Shown one piece after another: positions 35,187 through 45,516 of a DNA stretch of 64,000 bases (positions are counted from its first letter, which is position 1; the number at the start of each line of letters is the position of its first letter). Where the stretch lies: positions 86,430-150,429 of the forward strand of contig JAOAEZ010000001.1 in the NCBI GenBank assembly GCA_026416515.1, given 5' to 3'. The notes below the pieces were generated by a model. That model was not told where the DNA came from, searched no databases, and was given only the letters and a program-made list of their open reading frames with translations. This DNA comes from Hydrogenophilus sp. (GTDB lineage Bacteria; Pseudomonadota; Gammaproteobacteria; Burkholderiales; Rhodocyclaceae). The position numbers and the translations under genes were made by a program.

Positions 35187-36962
35187 TTAGAGGGTAGGAG
35201 TACGAACGCGTAGGTGTAGTTCTTTGAGTTGCTGCTCGCTGACTTCGGTAGGGGCATGGGTGAGGAGACATTGCGCTCGCTGAGTTTTGGGAAAGGCAAT
35301 GACGTCGCGAATCGAGTCGGCTTTGGCTAGAAGGGCGACAATACGGTCGAGACCAAAGGCGATCCCGCCGTGCGGGGGGGCACCATAACGAAGGGCATCG
35401 AGAAGGAAGCCAAATTTTTCACGTGCTTCTGCTTCAGAGATGCCCAACGCGGAAAATACGGTTTGCTGAATCTCGGGCTGGTGAATACGAATCGAACCGC
35501 CGCCAATTTCCCAACCGTTGAGGGCAAGGTCGTAGGCGAGGGCGCGAACGCTCCCCGGGTCGGTAGTAAGGCGGTCGAGGTCTTCCGGACATGGGCTGGT
35601 GAAGGGATGGTGACAGGCAACCCATCGTTTTTCGTCAGGGTCATATTCAAACATGGGAAAGTCAACGATCCAGACCGGTGCCCATTCGAGATCGCGAAGG
35701 TGGCCCTTTTCGTGGCCGAGTTTAACGCGCAGCGCCCCAAGACTGTCGTACACGATCTTCGGGACACCAGCGCCGAAGAAGATGAGATCGCCCTTCTGCG
35801 CTCCCGTGCGCGTAAGGATGGCGTGAAGTGCCTGGGAGTGTAGGTTCTTGACAATCGGCGATTGTAGTCCTTGCTCGTTGAGTTGCGTGGGGTCATTGAC
35901 TTTAAGATAAGCAAGACCTTTCGCACCATAGGTGGCGACGAATTGGGTGTAGGCGTCGATTTCGCTGCGGGTGAGGGCACTGCCACCGGGGAGACGAAGG
36001 GCTACGACGATGCCGCCGCTGTTGGCTGGATCCGAGAAGACTTTGAAGGCGACGTCGCGCACAGCGTCGGTGATGTCGGTAAGCTCCAACGAGACGCGTA
36101 GGTCAGGTTTGTCCGAGCCAAAACGCCGCATCGCTTCGTGGTAGGTGAGACGGGGGAAGGGGTCGGGAAGGGTAACCCCCGCTGCTTCAGCAAAGACAGC
36201 GCGAATCAGCGCTTCCATAAGGGCGATGATCTCGTCACGGGTGAGGAACGAGGTTTCGATGTCAACTTGGGTAAATTCGGGTTGCCGGTCGGCCCGCAGG
36301 TCTTCGTCGCGAAAACAGCGAACAATCTGGTAGTAGCGGTCGTAGCCGGCGATCATAAGAAGCTGTTTGAAGAGCTGAGGCGATTGGGGAAGAGCATAGA
36401 AGTGCCCCGGGTAAAGACGCGAGGGAACAAGGTAGTCGCGCGCCCCTTCCGGGGTACTTTTGGTGAGCATCGGGGTTTCAAGGTCAAGAAAGCCGTGGGC
36501 GTCGAGAAAACGGCGAAAGGCGCGCGTGATCTGCGTGCGCAGGAGAAGGTTGCGCTGCATCGCCGGGCGACGAAGGTCGAGGACCCGGTGGGTTAAACGA
36601 ACGGATTCGGTGAGATGTTCCTCTTCGATGGAGAAGGGAAGAGGGGCCGCCGTGTTGAGAATCTCTAGCGTGTCGACCGAGAGTTCGATATCGCCGGTGG
36701 AGAGGTTGGGATTTTCGCTGCCGGGGGGACGCCGACGCACACGACCAGTGGCGCGGAGTACATATTCATTGCGAACGGTTTCAGCAGTGCGAAAAGCGTC
36801 TGGAGTGGCAGGGTCTATCACGATTTGGGTGATGCCTGTGCGGTCAGCAAGGTCGATAAAGATGACACCACCATGGTCGCGCCGCCGCCGCGCCCAGCCG
36901 CATAGGGTAGCCGTGGTATTTTCGTGTTGAAGGGTGAGTTCGCCACAGGTATGAGTACGCAT
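35187..36962 (-). CDS. aspS: Aspartyl-tRNA synthetase
   Basis: 591 residues, the length of bacterial-type AspRS with a GAD insertion domain. Motif 2 region [23 protein letters not shown] is split here as [11 protein letters not shown]; motif 3 is [13 protein letters not shown]; the N-terminal OB fold contains [19 protein letters not shown]. It lies 36 bp downstream of fmdB on the same strand. Confidence 0.98.
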   Translation of the reverse strand: MRTHTCGELTLQHENTTATLCGWARRRRDHGGVIFIDLADRTGITQIVIDPATPDAFRTAETVRNEYVLRATGRVRRRPPGSENPNLSTGDIELSVDTLEILNTAAPLPFSIEEEHLTESVRLTHRVLDLRRPAMQRNLLLRTQITRAFRRFLDAHGFLDLETPMLTKSTPEGARDYLVPSRLYPGHFYALPQSPQLFKQLLMIAGYDRYYQIVRCFRDEDLRADRQPEFTQVDIETSFLTRDEIIALMEALIRAVFAEAAGVTLPDPFPRLTYHEAMRRFGSDKPDLRVSLELTDITDAVRDVAFKVFSDPANSGGIVVALRLPGGSALTRSEIDAYTQFVATYGAKGLAYLKVNDPTQLNEQGLQSPIVKNLHSQALHAILTRTGAQKGDLIFFGAGVPKIVYDSLGALRVKLGHEKGHLRDLEWAPVWIVDFPMFEYDPDEKRWVACHHPFTSPCPEDLDRLTTDPGSVRALAYDLALNGWEIGGGSIRIHQPEIQQTVFSALGISEAEAREKFGFLLDALRYGAPPHGGIAFGLDRIVALLAKADSIRDVIAFPKTQRAQCLLTHAPTEVSEQQLKELHLRVRTPTL

Positions 36963-36998
36963 CGTGCTTTTCTGCCTGAGTACGGAGCAGTTCCGAGA

Positions 36999-37253
36999 TT
37001 AAACGCTGGAATGGACTGCGGGACAGGTGGGACAACTCCCTTCACTACAGGAGGGGGAAAGGTCGGTGGAAGCGGACGCATGGCGACCCGAGGTGCCCCC
37101 GGTGTTTTTGAGAGAGATTACCCCTAGCCGCGAGAGTTGCTTGATATAGCGATCGCTGCCGCAGGCGGGACAGCGCTCGATGGTTTGGTGGTGCTTGAGT
37201 AGGTGCTCTTGCTGGTAACCGCAGACTTGACAGCGGTATTCGTAGATGGGCAT
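36999..37253 (-). CDS. FmdB-family zinc-ribbon protein
   Basis: 84 residues: MPIYEYRC, CxxC (CQVC) and CPACGS form a zinc ribbon, followed by a low-complexity Ser/Thr tail with extra cysteines (SCSEGSCPTC). The function is unknown; the family often precedes aspS. GAAGGAGGAC before the ATG is a strong ribosome-binding site. Confidence 0.9.
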   Translation of the reverse strand: MPIYEYRCQVCGYQQEHLLKHHQTIERCPACGSDRYIKQLSRLGVISLKNTGGTSGRHASASTDLSPSCSEGSCPTCPAVHSSV

Positions 37254-37286
37254 GAGCGGTCCTCCTTCGATTCGCGCAAGGGAGAA

Positions 37287-37292
37287 ATTATA
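37287..37292 (-). promoter_or_regulatory. -10 element of fmdB-aspS
   Basis: TATAAT on the minus strand (37292-37287), about 35 nt before the fmdB ATG. No convincing -35. It would separate fmdB-aspS-argB transcription from the upstream pil genes. Confidence 0.5.
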
Positions 37293-37318
37293 GCCCGAGG
37301 AGACAGGGTTTAGGATAG

Positions 37319-38209
37319 TTAGGGGAAAAGGGCAAAAGCCGCGGTGGGGGAGAAGAGGGCGACGCTGCCGCCTAAGGCCAGAAAGGGACCAAAGGGAAAG
37401 GGTTGCCCGGAGGCGAGCCGGCCAGTGAGCCGAAGGAGAAGACCGAAAGCAGCGCCAGCGCCTGCGCCGATGAGGAGGATGGTGGGGAGCGCACTCCAGC
37501 CGAGCCAGGCACCGAGGGCGGCGAGGAGTTTAAAGTCGCCGTAGCCCATTCCCTCTTTGCCAGTGAGAAGCTTAAAAAGCCAATAGAGACTCCAGAGGAG
37601 GAGGTAGCCGATCGCTGCTCCGAGTACGGCATCCGCAAGAGGAGCAAAGAGGTTGGAGTGGTTGAGGAGGAGGCCGAGCCAGAGAAGGGGTTGAGTGAGT
37701 TGGTCGGGGAGGAGTTGGGTTTCCCAGTCGATCGCGGCGAGGGTGAGAAGCGTGCAGAGAAAAAGGGCCGCAAAGAGAGCTTGAGGGGTTAGGGAGAAGC
37801 GGACGAGGGAGATAAAAAGGGCTACCGCAGCAAGGAGTTCGACGAGAGGATAACGAAGGGAGATGGCGTGATGACAGCTGCGACAGCGGCCGCGCAGCAA
37901 TAGCCAAGAGAGGAGGGGAATATTGTCATACCAGCGAAGAGGGGTACGGCAGTGAGGGCAGTGCGAGGAGGGATAGGCAAGCGCAAGAAGGGAGGAGCCG
38001 TAGGGGAAGGGGGATGAGGAGGAGTCTGGGGAAGGGGAGGAGGGGGAGTCCGTTTCGGCGAGTAGGGCGACCGCTTCACGGCGCCAGCGGGCGTAAAGGA
38101 TGCGCGGAAGGCGGTGAATGACGACGTTCAGAAAACTGCCGATGGCTAAACCGATGGGCAGAAGGAGGAGAAGGAGTGAGAGGGAAAGGTCGGGGAGAGG
38201 TTGCATCAT
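37319..38209 (-). CDS. pilD: Prepilin peptidase/N-methyltransferase
   Basis: 296 residues, about eight membrane helices. GSFLNVVIHRLP, a zinc-type Cys set (HCPHC and CRSCH), and the two catalytic aspartates in IDWETQLLPD and GMGYGDFKLLAALGAW. It cleaves and N-methylates type IV prepilins. A Ser/Pro-rich insertion (SSPSPDSSSSPFPYGSS) interrupts the cytoplasmic loop before the Cys motif. Last of pilB-pilC-pilD. Confidence 0.96.
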   Translation of the reverse strand: MMQPLPDLSLSLLLLLLPIGLAIGSFLNVVIHRLPRILYARWRREAVALLAETDSPSSPSPDSSSSPFPYGSSLLALAYPSSHCPHCRTPLRWYDNIPLLSWLLLRGRCRSCHHAISLRYPLVELLAAVALFISLVRFSLTPQALFAALFLCTLLTLAAIDWETQLLPDQLTQPLLWLGLLLNHSNLFAPLADAVLGAAIGYLLLWSLYWLFKLLTGKEGMGYGDFKLLAALGAWLGWSALPTILLIGAGAGAAFGLLLRLTGRLASGQPFPFGPFLALGGSVALFSPTAAFALFP

Positions 38210-38224
38210 CGTTCCAGAGAAGGG

Positions 38225-39442
38225 TTATCCGACGGCTTCCCCCATTTTGAAGATGGGGAGGTACATGGCGACGACAATTCCACCGATGACTACACCGAGA
38301 AAGACAAGGATGACGGGCTCCAGCAGCTGCGAGAGGGAGGCAACCGCTTCGTCGACTTCTCGTTCGTAGTATTCGGCAACTTTGGTGAGCATGGTGTCGA
38401 GTTGCCCCGATTCTTCGCCAATCGAGACCATCTGCGCAGCCATCGGGGGGAAAACACCGGTTTCGGTCATCGCAACGGCGAGAGAAACCCCTTGAACGAT
38501 CTGTTGCTCGACCGTACGGGTGGCGTCGCGGTAACGGGCGTTACCCGCGGCCGCTGCGACCGAGACGAGGGCTTCGTTGAGGGGAACCCCCGCTGCAAAC
38601 ATGGTGGCCAGCGTCCGCGCCCAGCGGGCGATGGCCGCTTTGGTGAGGATGAGACCTACTACAGGAAGGCGAAGGAGGAGGTGGTCGACGCGGTCGCGCA
38701 GCGCGGGCGAGCGCCGATAGAGGGAGAGAAAAAGGATAACGGCAGCAGTAACGGCGAGTAAAATCGCCCACCACCAGGCGACGAAGAATTCAGAGAGGGC
38801 GATGACCACAAGGGTGGGTAACGGGAGATCGGCACCAAAGCTGGCAAAGATCTCTTTGAATTGGGGAATGACAAAGATCATCATCAGGGCGACGACGAGA
38901 ATAGCGACGACGATGACCGCAGTGGGATAAAAGAGCGCCGAGCGGATTTTGCCTTGAATTGCGAGAATCTTCTCTTGGTGGGTGGCGAGGCGTTCGAGGA
39001 GTCGATCGAGAATGCCGGCGTGCTCACCCGCCGCAACGAGCGCGACATAGAGACGGTCGAAGTGTTCGGGAAAACGGGAAAAAGCAGAGGAGAGCGGGTT
39101 CCCTTGCGCGACGTGCGTACGGACTTCGTTGAGAAGACGCGCCAGCGCGGGGTTGGCGCTGCTGCGGATGGCGATGTCAAAGGCTTGAAGGAGCGGAACA
39201 CCCGCTTGCAGCATGGTGGCGAGTTGCCGCGTAAAGAGCGCAATCTCTTTGCGGACGATCCGTCCGCGCCCCATTTTGACATTTTTGAGACGGTCTACTT
39301 GAATGCCTTGCCGCCGGAGTTGAAGTCTGGCAGCGGCTTCATTGGCAGCTCGAATTTCACCACGGCTCTTTTTGCCCGTGGCGTCTCGGCCTTCCCAGAC
39401 GAAGAGCGTCTCAGCAGGGGGACGGGGGGGGGTAGGGGCCAT
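38225..39442 (-). CDS. pilC: Type IV pilus inner-membrane platform protein PilC
   Basis: 405 residues with two T2SSF domains and three membrane helices. The N-terminus FVWEGRDATGKKSRGEI is typical of PilC/GspF. It connects the PilB motor to the growing pilus. It sits 11 bp after pilB and 15 bp before pilD. Confidence 0.97.
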   Translation of the reverse strand: MAPTPPRPPAETLFVWEGRDATGKKSRGEIRAANEAAARLQLRRQGIQVDRLKNVKMGRGRIVRKEIALFTRQLATMLQAGVPLLQAFDIAIRSSANPALARLLNEVRTHVAQGNPLSSAFSRFPEHFDRLYVALVAAGEHAGILDRLLERLATHQEKILAIQGKIRSALFYPTAVIVVAILVVALMMIFVIPQFKEIFASFGADLPLPTLVVIALSEFFVAWWWAILLAVTAAVILFLSLYRRSPALRDRVDHLLLRLPVVGLILTKAAIARWARTLATMFAAGVPLNEALVSVAAAAGNARYRDATRTVEQQIVQGVSLAVAMTETGVFPPMAAQMVSIGEESGQLDTMLTKVAEYYEREVDEAVASLSQLLEPVILVFLGVVIGGIVVAMYLPIFKMGEAVG

Positions 39443-39453
39443 CGTTCGACTCC

Positions 39454-41166
39454 TTAGTCGTTGGTGGCAGCAATGACTTCGGCAAGAGAGGTGATCCCGG
39501 CTTTGACTTTGAGAAGGCCGGCACGCCGTAAGTTGATGACGCCGTCACGCCGGGCTTGCGCTTCGAGTTCAAGCGCATTGGCGTTGGCGACGATAAGGGC
39601 GCGAAGGGCATCGGTGATGGGGAGGACTTCGTGGAGAGCAACCCGACCTTTGTAGCCGCTGCCGTGACACCGCGAACATCCTCCCGGCCGCGGGAGATAG
39701 GCCACCCACTTTTCGTCGAGGTCGCTTTCGGTAAACCCGGCAGCGAGGAGTTCAGCGGGAGTGTGTTCGGCTGGAATTTTACATGTGCAGAGGCGACGAA
39801 CAAGCCGCTGGGCGGTGATCAAAATGACCGAGGAGGCAATGTTGAAGGGGGCAACCCCCATGAGCCGCAGCCGGTCAAGGGTAGAGGGGGCATTGTTGGT
39901 GTGCAGGGTCGAGAGGACAAGATGACCGGTTTGCGCCGCTTTGACCGCAATTTCCGCAGTTTCCAGGTCGCGAATCTCCCCGACCATGATGATGTCCGGG
40001 TCTTGCCGAAGAAAGGCGCGAAGAGCAGCCGCAAAGGTGAGCCCCGTCTTTTCGTTAATTTGAACTTGATTGATCCCCGGCAGGTTGATTTCGACAGGGT
40101 CTTCGGCAGTGCTGATGTTAACGTTGGGTTGATTGAGCAGCCCTAGACAGGTATAAAGGGTGACGGTCTTGCCAGAGCCTGTGGGGCCAGTGACGAGGAT
40201 CATACCATAGGGGCGGTGAATGGCAGCAAGAAGCGCTTCTTTTTGCTCCGGCTCATAGCCGAGGGCGTCGATTCCAAGCATCGCAGCCGCAGGGTCAAGG
40301 AGCCGCATGACGATCTTCTCACCCCATAGGGTAGGAAGGGTGGAGACCCGAAAGTCAATCGCTTTTTGTTGATTGAGGACAAGTTTGATCCGCCCATCTT
40401 GCGGCAGCCGCCGTTCGGAGATGTCGAGACGAGCCATGATCTTGATGCGGGCGGCGATTTTGTCTTTGATCGCGACAGGGGGACGAGAGACTTCGCGCAG
40501 CTCTCCGTCGGTGCGGTAGCGGATCCGGTAGTGTTTTTCAAAGGGTTCAAAGTGAATGTCCGATGCGCCTTCGTTGATGGCGTCAAAGAGGATTTTGTGG
40601 ATGAATTTGACTACCGGGGCATCTTCAACCTCGGTTACTACGGGGGGAGGAGTTTCGGCTTCGGCGACGATCTCAGCGGAGAAGTCGAAGAGGTCGTCCG
40701 GCGTTAGGGCGGCGAGCGATTCGTTGACAGAGCGGTTGAGCGTAGAGAGGGTTTGCCAGAGGGTTTCAGCGGGAACAGCAATCGCTTCAACCGGACGCCC
40801 CCCTTGAAAGCGAACGGCATCGAGGAGTTCGACTTGCGAGGGGTCAGCTACCGCGACTTCGACTTTGCCTTTGCGTTGGGCAAGCGGAAGGACGCCATGG
40901 CGATAGGCGAGATCGGCGTCGATCAGCCCCTTCGGCAGGACATTGAGGTCGACGGCGGCGAGGTCGAGAACAGGAACCCCAAAGCGTTCCCCTGCGAGTT
41001 GGGCGACAGCTCGCTCGGCAAGATTGGCACGCCGAATAAGCGCTAGGAGAGCTCCAAAGGGCCCCTCTTCAGGATGAGCGAGCGCTTCTTGGATTTGCGC
41101 GTCGGTGACCCATTGCAGCTCCCCAAGCGCGCGCATCAAACCGGTGGGTTGAGCAAGGGGAGTCAT
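39454..41166 (-). CDS. pilB: Type IV pilus assembly ATPase PilB
   Basis: 570 residues. N-terminal GspE-like domain, Walker A GPTGSGKTVTLYT, Walker B region DIIMVGEIRDLETAEIA, His box and a tetracysteine zinc motif (CTC and CSRC). It powers pilus extension. It starts in an ATGA overlap with the CorC-type gene upstream, which suggests translational coupling of unrelated functions. Confidence 0.97.
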   Translation of the reverse strand: MTPLAQPTGLMRALGELQWVTDAQIQEALAHPEEGPFGALLALIRRANLAERAVAQLAGERFGVPVLDLAAVDLNVLPKGLIDADLAYRHGVLPLAQRKGKVEVAVADPSQVELLDAVRFQGGRPVEAIAVPAETLWQTLSTLNRSVNESLAALTPDDLFDFSAEIVAEAETPPPVVTEVEDAPVVKFIHKILFDAINEGASDIHFEPFEKHYRIRYRTDGELREVSRPPVAIKDKIAARIKIMARLDISERRLPQDGRIKLVLNQQKAIDFRVSTLPTLWGEKIVMRLLDPAAAMLGIDALGYEPEQKEALLAAIHRPYGMILVTGPTGSGKTVTLYTCLGLLNQPNVNISTAEDPVEINLPGINQVQINEKTGLTFAAALRAFLRQDPDIIMVGEIRDLETAEIAVKAAQTGHLVLSTLHTNNAPSTLDRLRLMGVAPFNIASSVILITAQRLVRRLCTCKIPAEHTPAELLAAGFTESDLDEKWVAYLPRPGGCSRCHGSGYKGRVALHEVLPITDALRALIVANANALELEAQARRDGVINLRRAGLLKVKAGITSLAEVIAATND

Positions 41167-42449
41167 TGAAGCTTCCGCAGACGAATAACCCGAATGGTGC
41201 GCGCGTCGCTCTGAATGGCTTCGGCGACGATGTTACCGAAACGGACCGCGACTTCACCATCGGGAAGGGTTTGAAGGTGCGCCAACAGAAGTCCGTTGAG
41301 GGTGCGGGCCGGTTCTTCAGGAAGGTCAAGCGCGAGTACACGGTTGACTTCCCGAATAAGGGCGCTGCCCTCTACCGTAACCGTGCCGTCGGGACCCCAG
41401 CGCCAGCGCCCGCTGCCGGAGAGAATGGGGTTAAAGTGCCCCATGACTTCGGCGAGAATGTCGTCGACGGTGATGAGCCCTTGGAGTTCGCCATATTCGT
41501 CGATGACCAGAGCAAGCCGCTCGCGCTGCGCCCGAAAGGCATCGAGCTGCTGGAGTACAGGGGTGTCGGCAGGAACATAGTAGGGAGGGGTGACGGCCGT
41601 CGTGAGGAGGGCTTTGTCAAACGGCTCGCCGGCGAGGAGCGGGGCAAGGAGCCGCTTGAGGTGAACAACCCCGACGATCTCTTCGCTGCGCCTGTCGATG
41701 AGCGGTAGTCGCGAGTGATAGGCGGTGGCGATTTGCTCGGCGAGTTGAGGAGTGGGAGCAGAGAGATCGATGGCTTCAATTTCAGCCCGCGGGCGCATGA
41801 GGTCGGCAACGGTGAGACTCTCTAGGTCGAGAAGGTTGAGCAGAAGGTTGCGGTGATGTTGGTGGTGGCCAAAAGAGACTTGCTGAACAATGGCGCGGAG
41901 TTCGTCGGGACTGGTAGCGTGCCGATCGGGACGAGGGGGTTGATCAAGGCGGAGAATTTTGAGGAGAGCGCGGACGAAGAGATGGGTGAAGGTGACGAGA
42001 GGGGCGGTGAACCGTACCGCGGCAGCGAGGGGAAATGCAAACCAGACCGCAAGACGGGTGGCGTGGCGGGCGCCGATGATCTTGGGAGTGATTTCAGAGA
42101 AGATGAGGATGAGAAAGGTAAGGAGAAGACTGCCCAAGGCAAGGGCGCTTTCGTGTTCGCCGAAGAGCGCTAAGGTGATGAGGGAGGCGAGAGTGGCTGC
42201 ACCGATGTTGACGATGTTATTGATGAGCAAAATGGTGCTGAGAAGCCGATCGGTGTCGGCAAGAAGTTGAAGGGCGAGCTTGGCGCCGCGGTGCCCAGCG
42301 TCGGCTTCAGCTTTAAGCCGGTAGCGGTTGGCGGCCATCATGACCGTTTCGCTCATCGAGGCGAGCGCTGAGAGGAGAAGAAGAAGAGCGAGGGCAAGGA
42401 TGTGCCAAAGGGAGATGGTAAGGGCAGGGTTTGAGCTGGCAGCGGTCAT
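41163..42449 (-). CDS. CNNM/CorC-type transporter-like membrane protein (DUF21-CBS-CorC_HlyC)
   Basis: 428 residues from the ATG that overlaps the ypjD stop. Order: DUF21 with four membrane segments (about 10-175), a CBS pair (about 190-310; MRPRAEIEAID, VDDILAEVMG) and a C-terminal CorC/HlyC domain. Family members are linked to Mg2+ or Co2+ transport. The frame is open 42 codons upstream, but those lie in ypjD. Confidence 0.93.
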   Translation of the reverse strand: MTAASSNPALTISLWHILALALLLLLSALASMSETVMMAANRYRLKAEADAGHRGAKLALQLLADTDRLLSTILLINNIVNIGAATLASLITLALFGEHESALALGSLLLTFLILIFSEITPKIIGARHATRLAVWFAFPLAAAVRFTAPLVTFTHLFVRALLKILRLDQPPRPDRHATSPDELRAIVQQVSFGHHQHHRNLLLNLLDLESLTVADLMRPRAEIEAIDLSAPTPQLAEQIATAYHSRLPLIDRRSEEIVGVVHLKRLLAPLLAGEPFDKALLTTAVTPPYYVPADTPVLQQLDAFRAQRERLALVIDEYGELQGLITVDDILAEVMGHFNPILSGSGRWRWGPDGTVTVEGSALIREVNRVLALDLPEEPARTLNGLLLAHLQTLPDGEVAVRFGNIVAEAIQSDARTIRVIRLRKLQ

Positions 42450-43267
42450 CGCGAGGGGGGAAGGGTAAGGATGAGATCGCGTACGAGGTGAAAACCCAGG
42501 TAGGCGAGCGCAAGGAGGAGAAGGCCGCTCCAGAGCCATTGCAGCGCGACAGTGCCCCGCCATCCATAGCGCCACCGGCCGATGAGAAGGATGGCGAAAA
42601 TCACCCAGGCAGTGAGAGAGAAAAGGGTTTTGTGGTCAAAACGCCACGGAATCCCAAAGAGGGGGTCGGAGAGAAGACCGGTGAGGTTGGTAAGGGTGAG
42701 GGCGAGAAAGGCGATTAGGATGAGCCGAAAAAGATGACGCTCCATGACGATGAGAGGAGGAAGCGCTTCGAGCCAGGATAGGGCGCGGTGACGGTGAAGG
42801 GCACGCTCCGCAAAGGCCATGAGCAGCGCTTCCAGCGCGACGACCGAAAAGAGCGCATAGCTGATCAACGCGGCGATGAGGTGAAGGGCAAAGAGGGGAG
42901 CGGGAATGGCAACAGTGATTGCCCGCTCTAGAGGGATGAGTGCGACGATGAACGCCGCTCCAGCCGCAAGAGGAGCGTGCAGGAGAAGAGCAACAGCGCT
43001 ACCGGTGGCGCGATCGATCGCGAGGAGCAGCCCCGCCAGCCAAAGGGTGAGGGAGAGGACAGGGGCAACCCCCAGCCGCAGACCTGTTGGCGTAAAGGTG
43101 AGGGTGACCAGCGCAATGGCGTGAAGGAAAAGAAGGAGGCGATAGAGGGCGATGAGCAGCGGGGGAGCTTGTCCGACCGCACTTTGCCGACGCACCACCC
43201 GCCAACCAGCCGCTGCAATCGCCCCGTAGGCGAGGGCGACGGCAAGATGGAGTAGAATCGGGTCCAT
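42446..43267 (-). CDS. ypjD: YpjD/CcsA-family cytochrome c assembly membrane protein
   Basis: 273 residues, eight predicted membrane helices. The C-terminal region, FGIPWRFDHKTLFSLTAWVIFAIL and GWRGTVALQW, is the CcsA/HemX-like signature with the conserved His. In E. coli ypjD is likewise divergent from ffh. The function is not established; heme handling is plausible and would fit a cytochrome-rich cell. Confidence 0.9.
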   Translation of the reverse strand: MDPILLHLAVALAYGAIAAAGWRVVRRQSAVGQAPPLLIALYRLLLFLHAIALVTLTFTPTGLRLGVAPVLSLTLWLAGLLLAIDRATGSAVALLLHAPLAAGAAFIVALIPLERAITVAIPAPLFALHLIAALISYALFSVVALEALLMAFAERALHRHRALSWLEALPPLIVMERHLFRLILIAFLALTLTNLTGLLSDPLFGIPWRFDHKTLFSLTAWVIFAILLIGRWRYGWRGTVALQWLWSGLLLLALAYLGFHLVRDLILTLPPSR

Positions 43268-43306
43268 GGTTCGGGAGTTTACCCGATTTTAATGGGGTGT
43301 GGCGCG

Positions 43307-44671
43307 ATGTTGGAACATTTGACCGCACGGTTGAGCGGGGTGATAAAACGAATCCGCGGCGAGGCGCGTTTGACCGAGGCCAATGTCCAGGAGGCGTTGC
43401 GGGAGGTGCGTTTGGCACTTTTGGAGGCCGACGTGGCGTTGCCGGTGGTCAAAGCGTTCCTCGAGCGAGTCAAAGAGAAGGCGTTGGGACAGGAGGTGAT
43501 CGGCTCGTTGACGCCCGGCCAGGCATTTGTGGGGGTGGTGCATGAGGAGTTGCGGGCATTGATGGGGGGAGAGGCAGGAGAGTTAAGGGTGGAGGTGCGG
43601 CCCCCTGCGGTGGTGCTTTTGGCCGGTTTGCAGGGAGCAGGAAAAACGACGACCGCGGGGAAGTTGGCAAAATGGTTGCGCGAGCAAAAACGCCGCCGGG
43701 TGCTGACGGTGTCGACCGATGTGTACCGCCCAGCAGCGATCGAGCAGTTGGCCCAAGTGACCGCAGCAGCAGAGGCCGATTGGTTCCCTTCGCGCGCCGA
43801 TGAGACGCCGCTGACAATCGCCGAGAAGGCATTGGCAGAGGCAAAACGGCGGTTGTACGACGTGCTGATCGTGGATACCGCAGGGCGATTGGCAGTGGAC
43901 GAGGAGATGATGGCGGAAATCCAGGCTCTGCACACGGTGCTGCAACCGCACGAGACGCTTTTCGTCTTAGATGCGATGTTGGGACAGGATGCCGTCCAGA
44001 GCGCCCGCGCCTTCGCCGAGGCGTTGCCGCTGACGGGAGTGATCCTGACCAAATTGGATGGGGATGCCCGAGGGGGGGCAGCGCTGTCGGTGCGGTTCGT
44101 GACCGGCGCTCCCATTAAGTTCGTCGGTGTGGGGGAGAAGTTGGGTGGATTGGAACCCTTCTCGCCCGAGCGAATGGCGGGCCGAATCTTGGGGATGGGG
44201 GATATCGTGGGATTGGTGGAGGCCGCTCGGCGCGAGGTGGACGCCGAAAAGGCAAAGGCATTGGCCCGAAAGATCGAGGCAGGTAAGGGGTTTGATCTGA
44301 ACGATTTTCGCGATCAGATCGTCCAGCTGCGCAAGATGGGGGGAATGAACGCTTTGCTCGATAAGCTGCCGGCGTCGATGGCTCAGTGGGTCGGCCAGAT
44401 TCCAGCAGGGGCCGATGATCGAATGATCCGCCGGTTGCAGGGGATTATCGATAGCATGACCCCCGAGGAGCGGGCTCATCCCGAGATCATTAAGGCGCGC
44501 CGCAAACAGCGAATTGCTGCAGGGGCAGGGGTAACCGTGCAGGAGGTAAACCGCTTGTTGCGTCAGTTCGATGAGACGCAGCGGTTGATGCGCCAGTTAG
44601 GGAAAGGGGGATTGAACAGATTGCTGCGCGGGATGGGCGGGCGATGGGGCCGCTTCCCCGGGAGAGGATAG
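43307..44671 (+). CDS. ffh: Signal recognition particle protein Ffh
   Basis: 454 residues: N domain, GTPase G domain (GLQGAGKTTTAGKLA, VDTAGRL, TKLDGDARGG) and a Met-rich M domain with the SRP-RNA-binding RIAAGAGVTVQEVNRLLRQF. It targets membrane proteins co-translationally. The start ATG 43307 follows GGGGTG; an upstream in-frame ATG at 43292 overlaps that site. Confidence 0.98.
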   Translation: MLEHLTARLSGVIKRIRGEARLTEANVQEALREVRLALLEADVALPVVKAFLERVKEKALGQEVIGSLTPGQAFVGVVHEELRALMGGEAGELRVEVRPPAVVLLAGLQGAGKTTTAGKLAKWLREQKRRRVLTVSTDVYRPAAIEQLAQVTAAAEADWFPSRADETPLTIAEKALAEAKRRLYDVLIVDTAGRLAVDEEMMAEIQALHTVLQPHETLFVLDAMLGQDAVQSARAFAEALPLTGVILTKLDGDARGGAALSVRFVTGAPIKFVGVGEKLGGLEPFSPERMAGRILGMGDIVGLVEAARREVDAEKAKALARKIEAGKGFDLNDFRDQIVQLRKMGGMNALLDKLPASMAQWVGQIPAGADDRMIRRLQGIIDSMTPEERAHPEIIKARRKQRIAAGAGVTVQEVNRLLRQFDETQRLMRQLGKGGLNRLLRGMGGRWGRFPGRG

Positions 44672-44694
44672 GTGGGCGGGCGAGAGGGGAGAAG

Positions 44695-45516
44695 ATGAAG
44701 GAGCGCATAGAGAAGAGAGCGATTGCCGAACGGCCAGTGCCAGAGGTGGCTCTTCTGCCTTTTTTAGCGAGAGTGTTTGTCCGTTCCCTGCGGACAGTGG
44801 CGCGCGGGGGAGTGGTAGGGGCACTTTTTTGGCCGACCGTGGCAGCAGCAGTGATATGGCTGACAGTGGCTTTGGTGGGGTGGGGACCATTGAGCGAGGC
44901 GCTTTTGGCGTGGGTGGAGACATACCGCAGCGGGAGCGAAGGGAGTGCCGCGGGCAGCGATGGCTTGCCATGGTGGGCGGTGGCCGTGGTAATCGGCGTG
45001 AAAATGGCATTGTGGTTGGGATTAATCCCTTTGGTTTATGTGACCGCAATGGTGATCATCGGGGTATGGGTTTTGCCGCGGTTGGTGCGCGAGATCGCGG
45101 CGCGCGATTACCCTAACTTGGGCGTGCAGCCCGAGGGGACGGTGTGGCAGAGCTTAGGAAATACGCTGCGCGCCGCGGGCCTCTATTTCGTCGGGTTGCT
45201 GGGGGCATTGCTGTTGTGGTGGTTGCCGGGAGCATTGGTGGCCCTTCCCTTTTTGCTAACCGGTTGGTTCAATATGAAAACGACCGCTTACGATTGTTTG
45301 TGCGAAGTGGCTTCGCCGCGCGAGTGCGAGGGAGTGATCGGTTCTTATCGCGGGCCGTTGTTCGTGGTGGGGTTGGCAGGGGCAGCATTGGTGTGGGTGC
45401 CGGTAGTCAATTTGTTCGCACCGGTGTTGGTGGGGATCTTCTTTACCCATGCGTCGTTGTCACTGTTGGATCTTTACCGGTCCGCTCATGGCGAGTGGGA
45501 GTTGATCGATACATGA
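44695..45516 (+). CDS. EI24-domain membrane protein (CysZ-like fold)
   Basis: 273 residues, about four to five membrane helices. WWLPGALVALPFLLTGWFNMKTTAYDCL and the closing LLDLYRS match EI24/CysZ-type proteins found in betaproteobacteria beside ffh and a CinA-like gene. CysZ is a sulfate permease, but the function of this branch is not known. GAGGGGAGAAG precedes the ATG. It overlaps the next gene by ATGA. Confidence 0.85.
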   Translation: MKERIEKRAIAERPVPEVALLPFLARVFVRSLRTVARGGVVGALFWPTVAAAVIWLTVALVGWGPLSEALLAWVETYRSGSEGSAAGSDGLPWWAVAVVIGVKMALWLGLIPLVYVTAMVIIGVWVLPRLVREIAARDYPNLGVQPEGTVWQSLGNTLRAAGLYFVGLLGALLLWWLPGALVALPFLLTGWFNMKTTAYDCLCEVASPRECEGVIGSYRGPLFVVGLAGAALVWVPVVNLFAPVLVGIFFTHASLSLLDLYRSAHGEWELIDT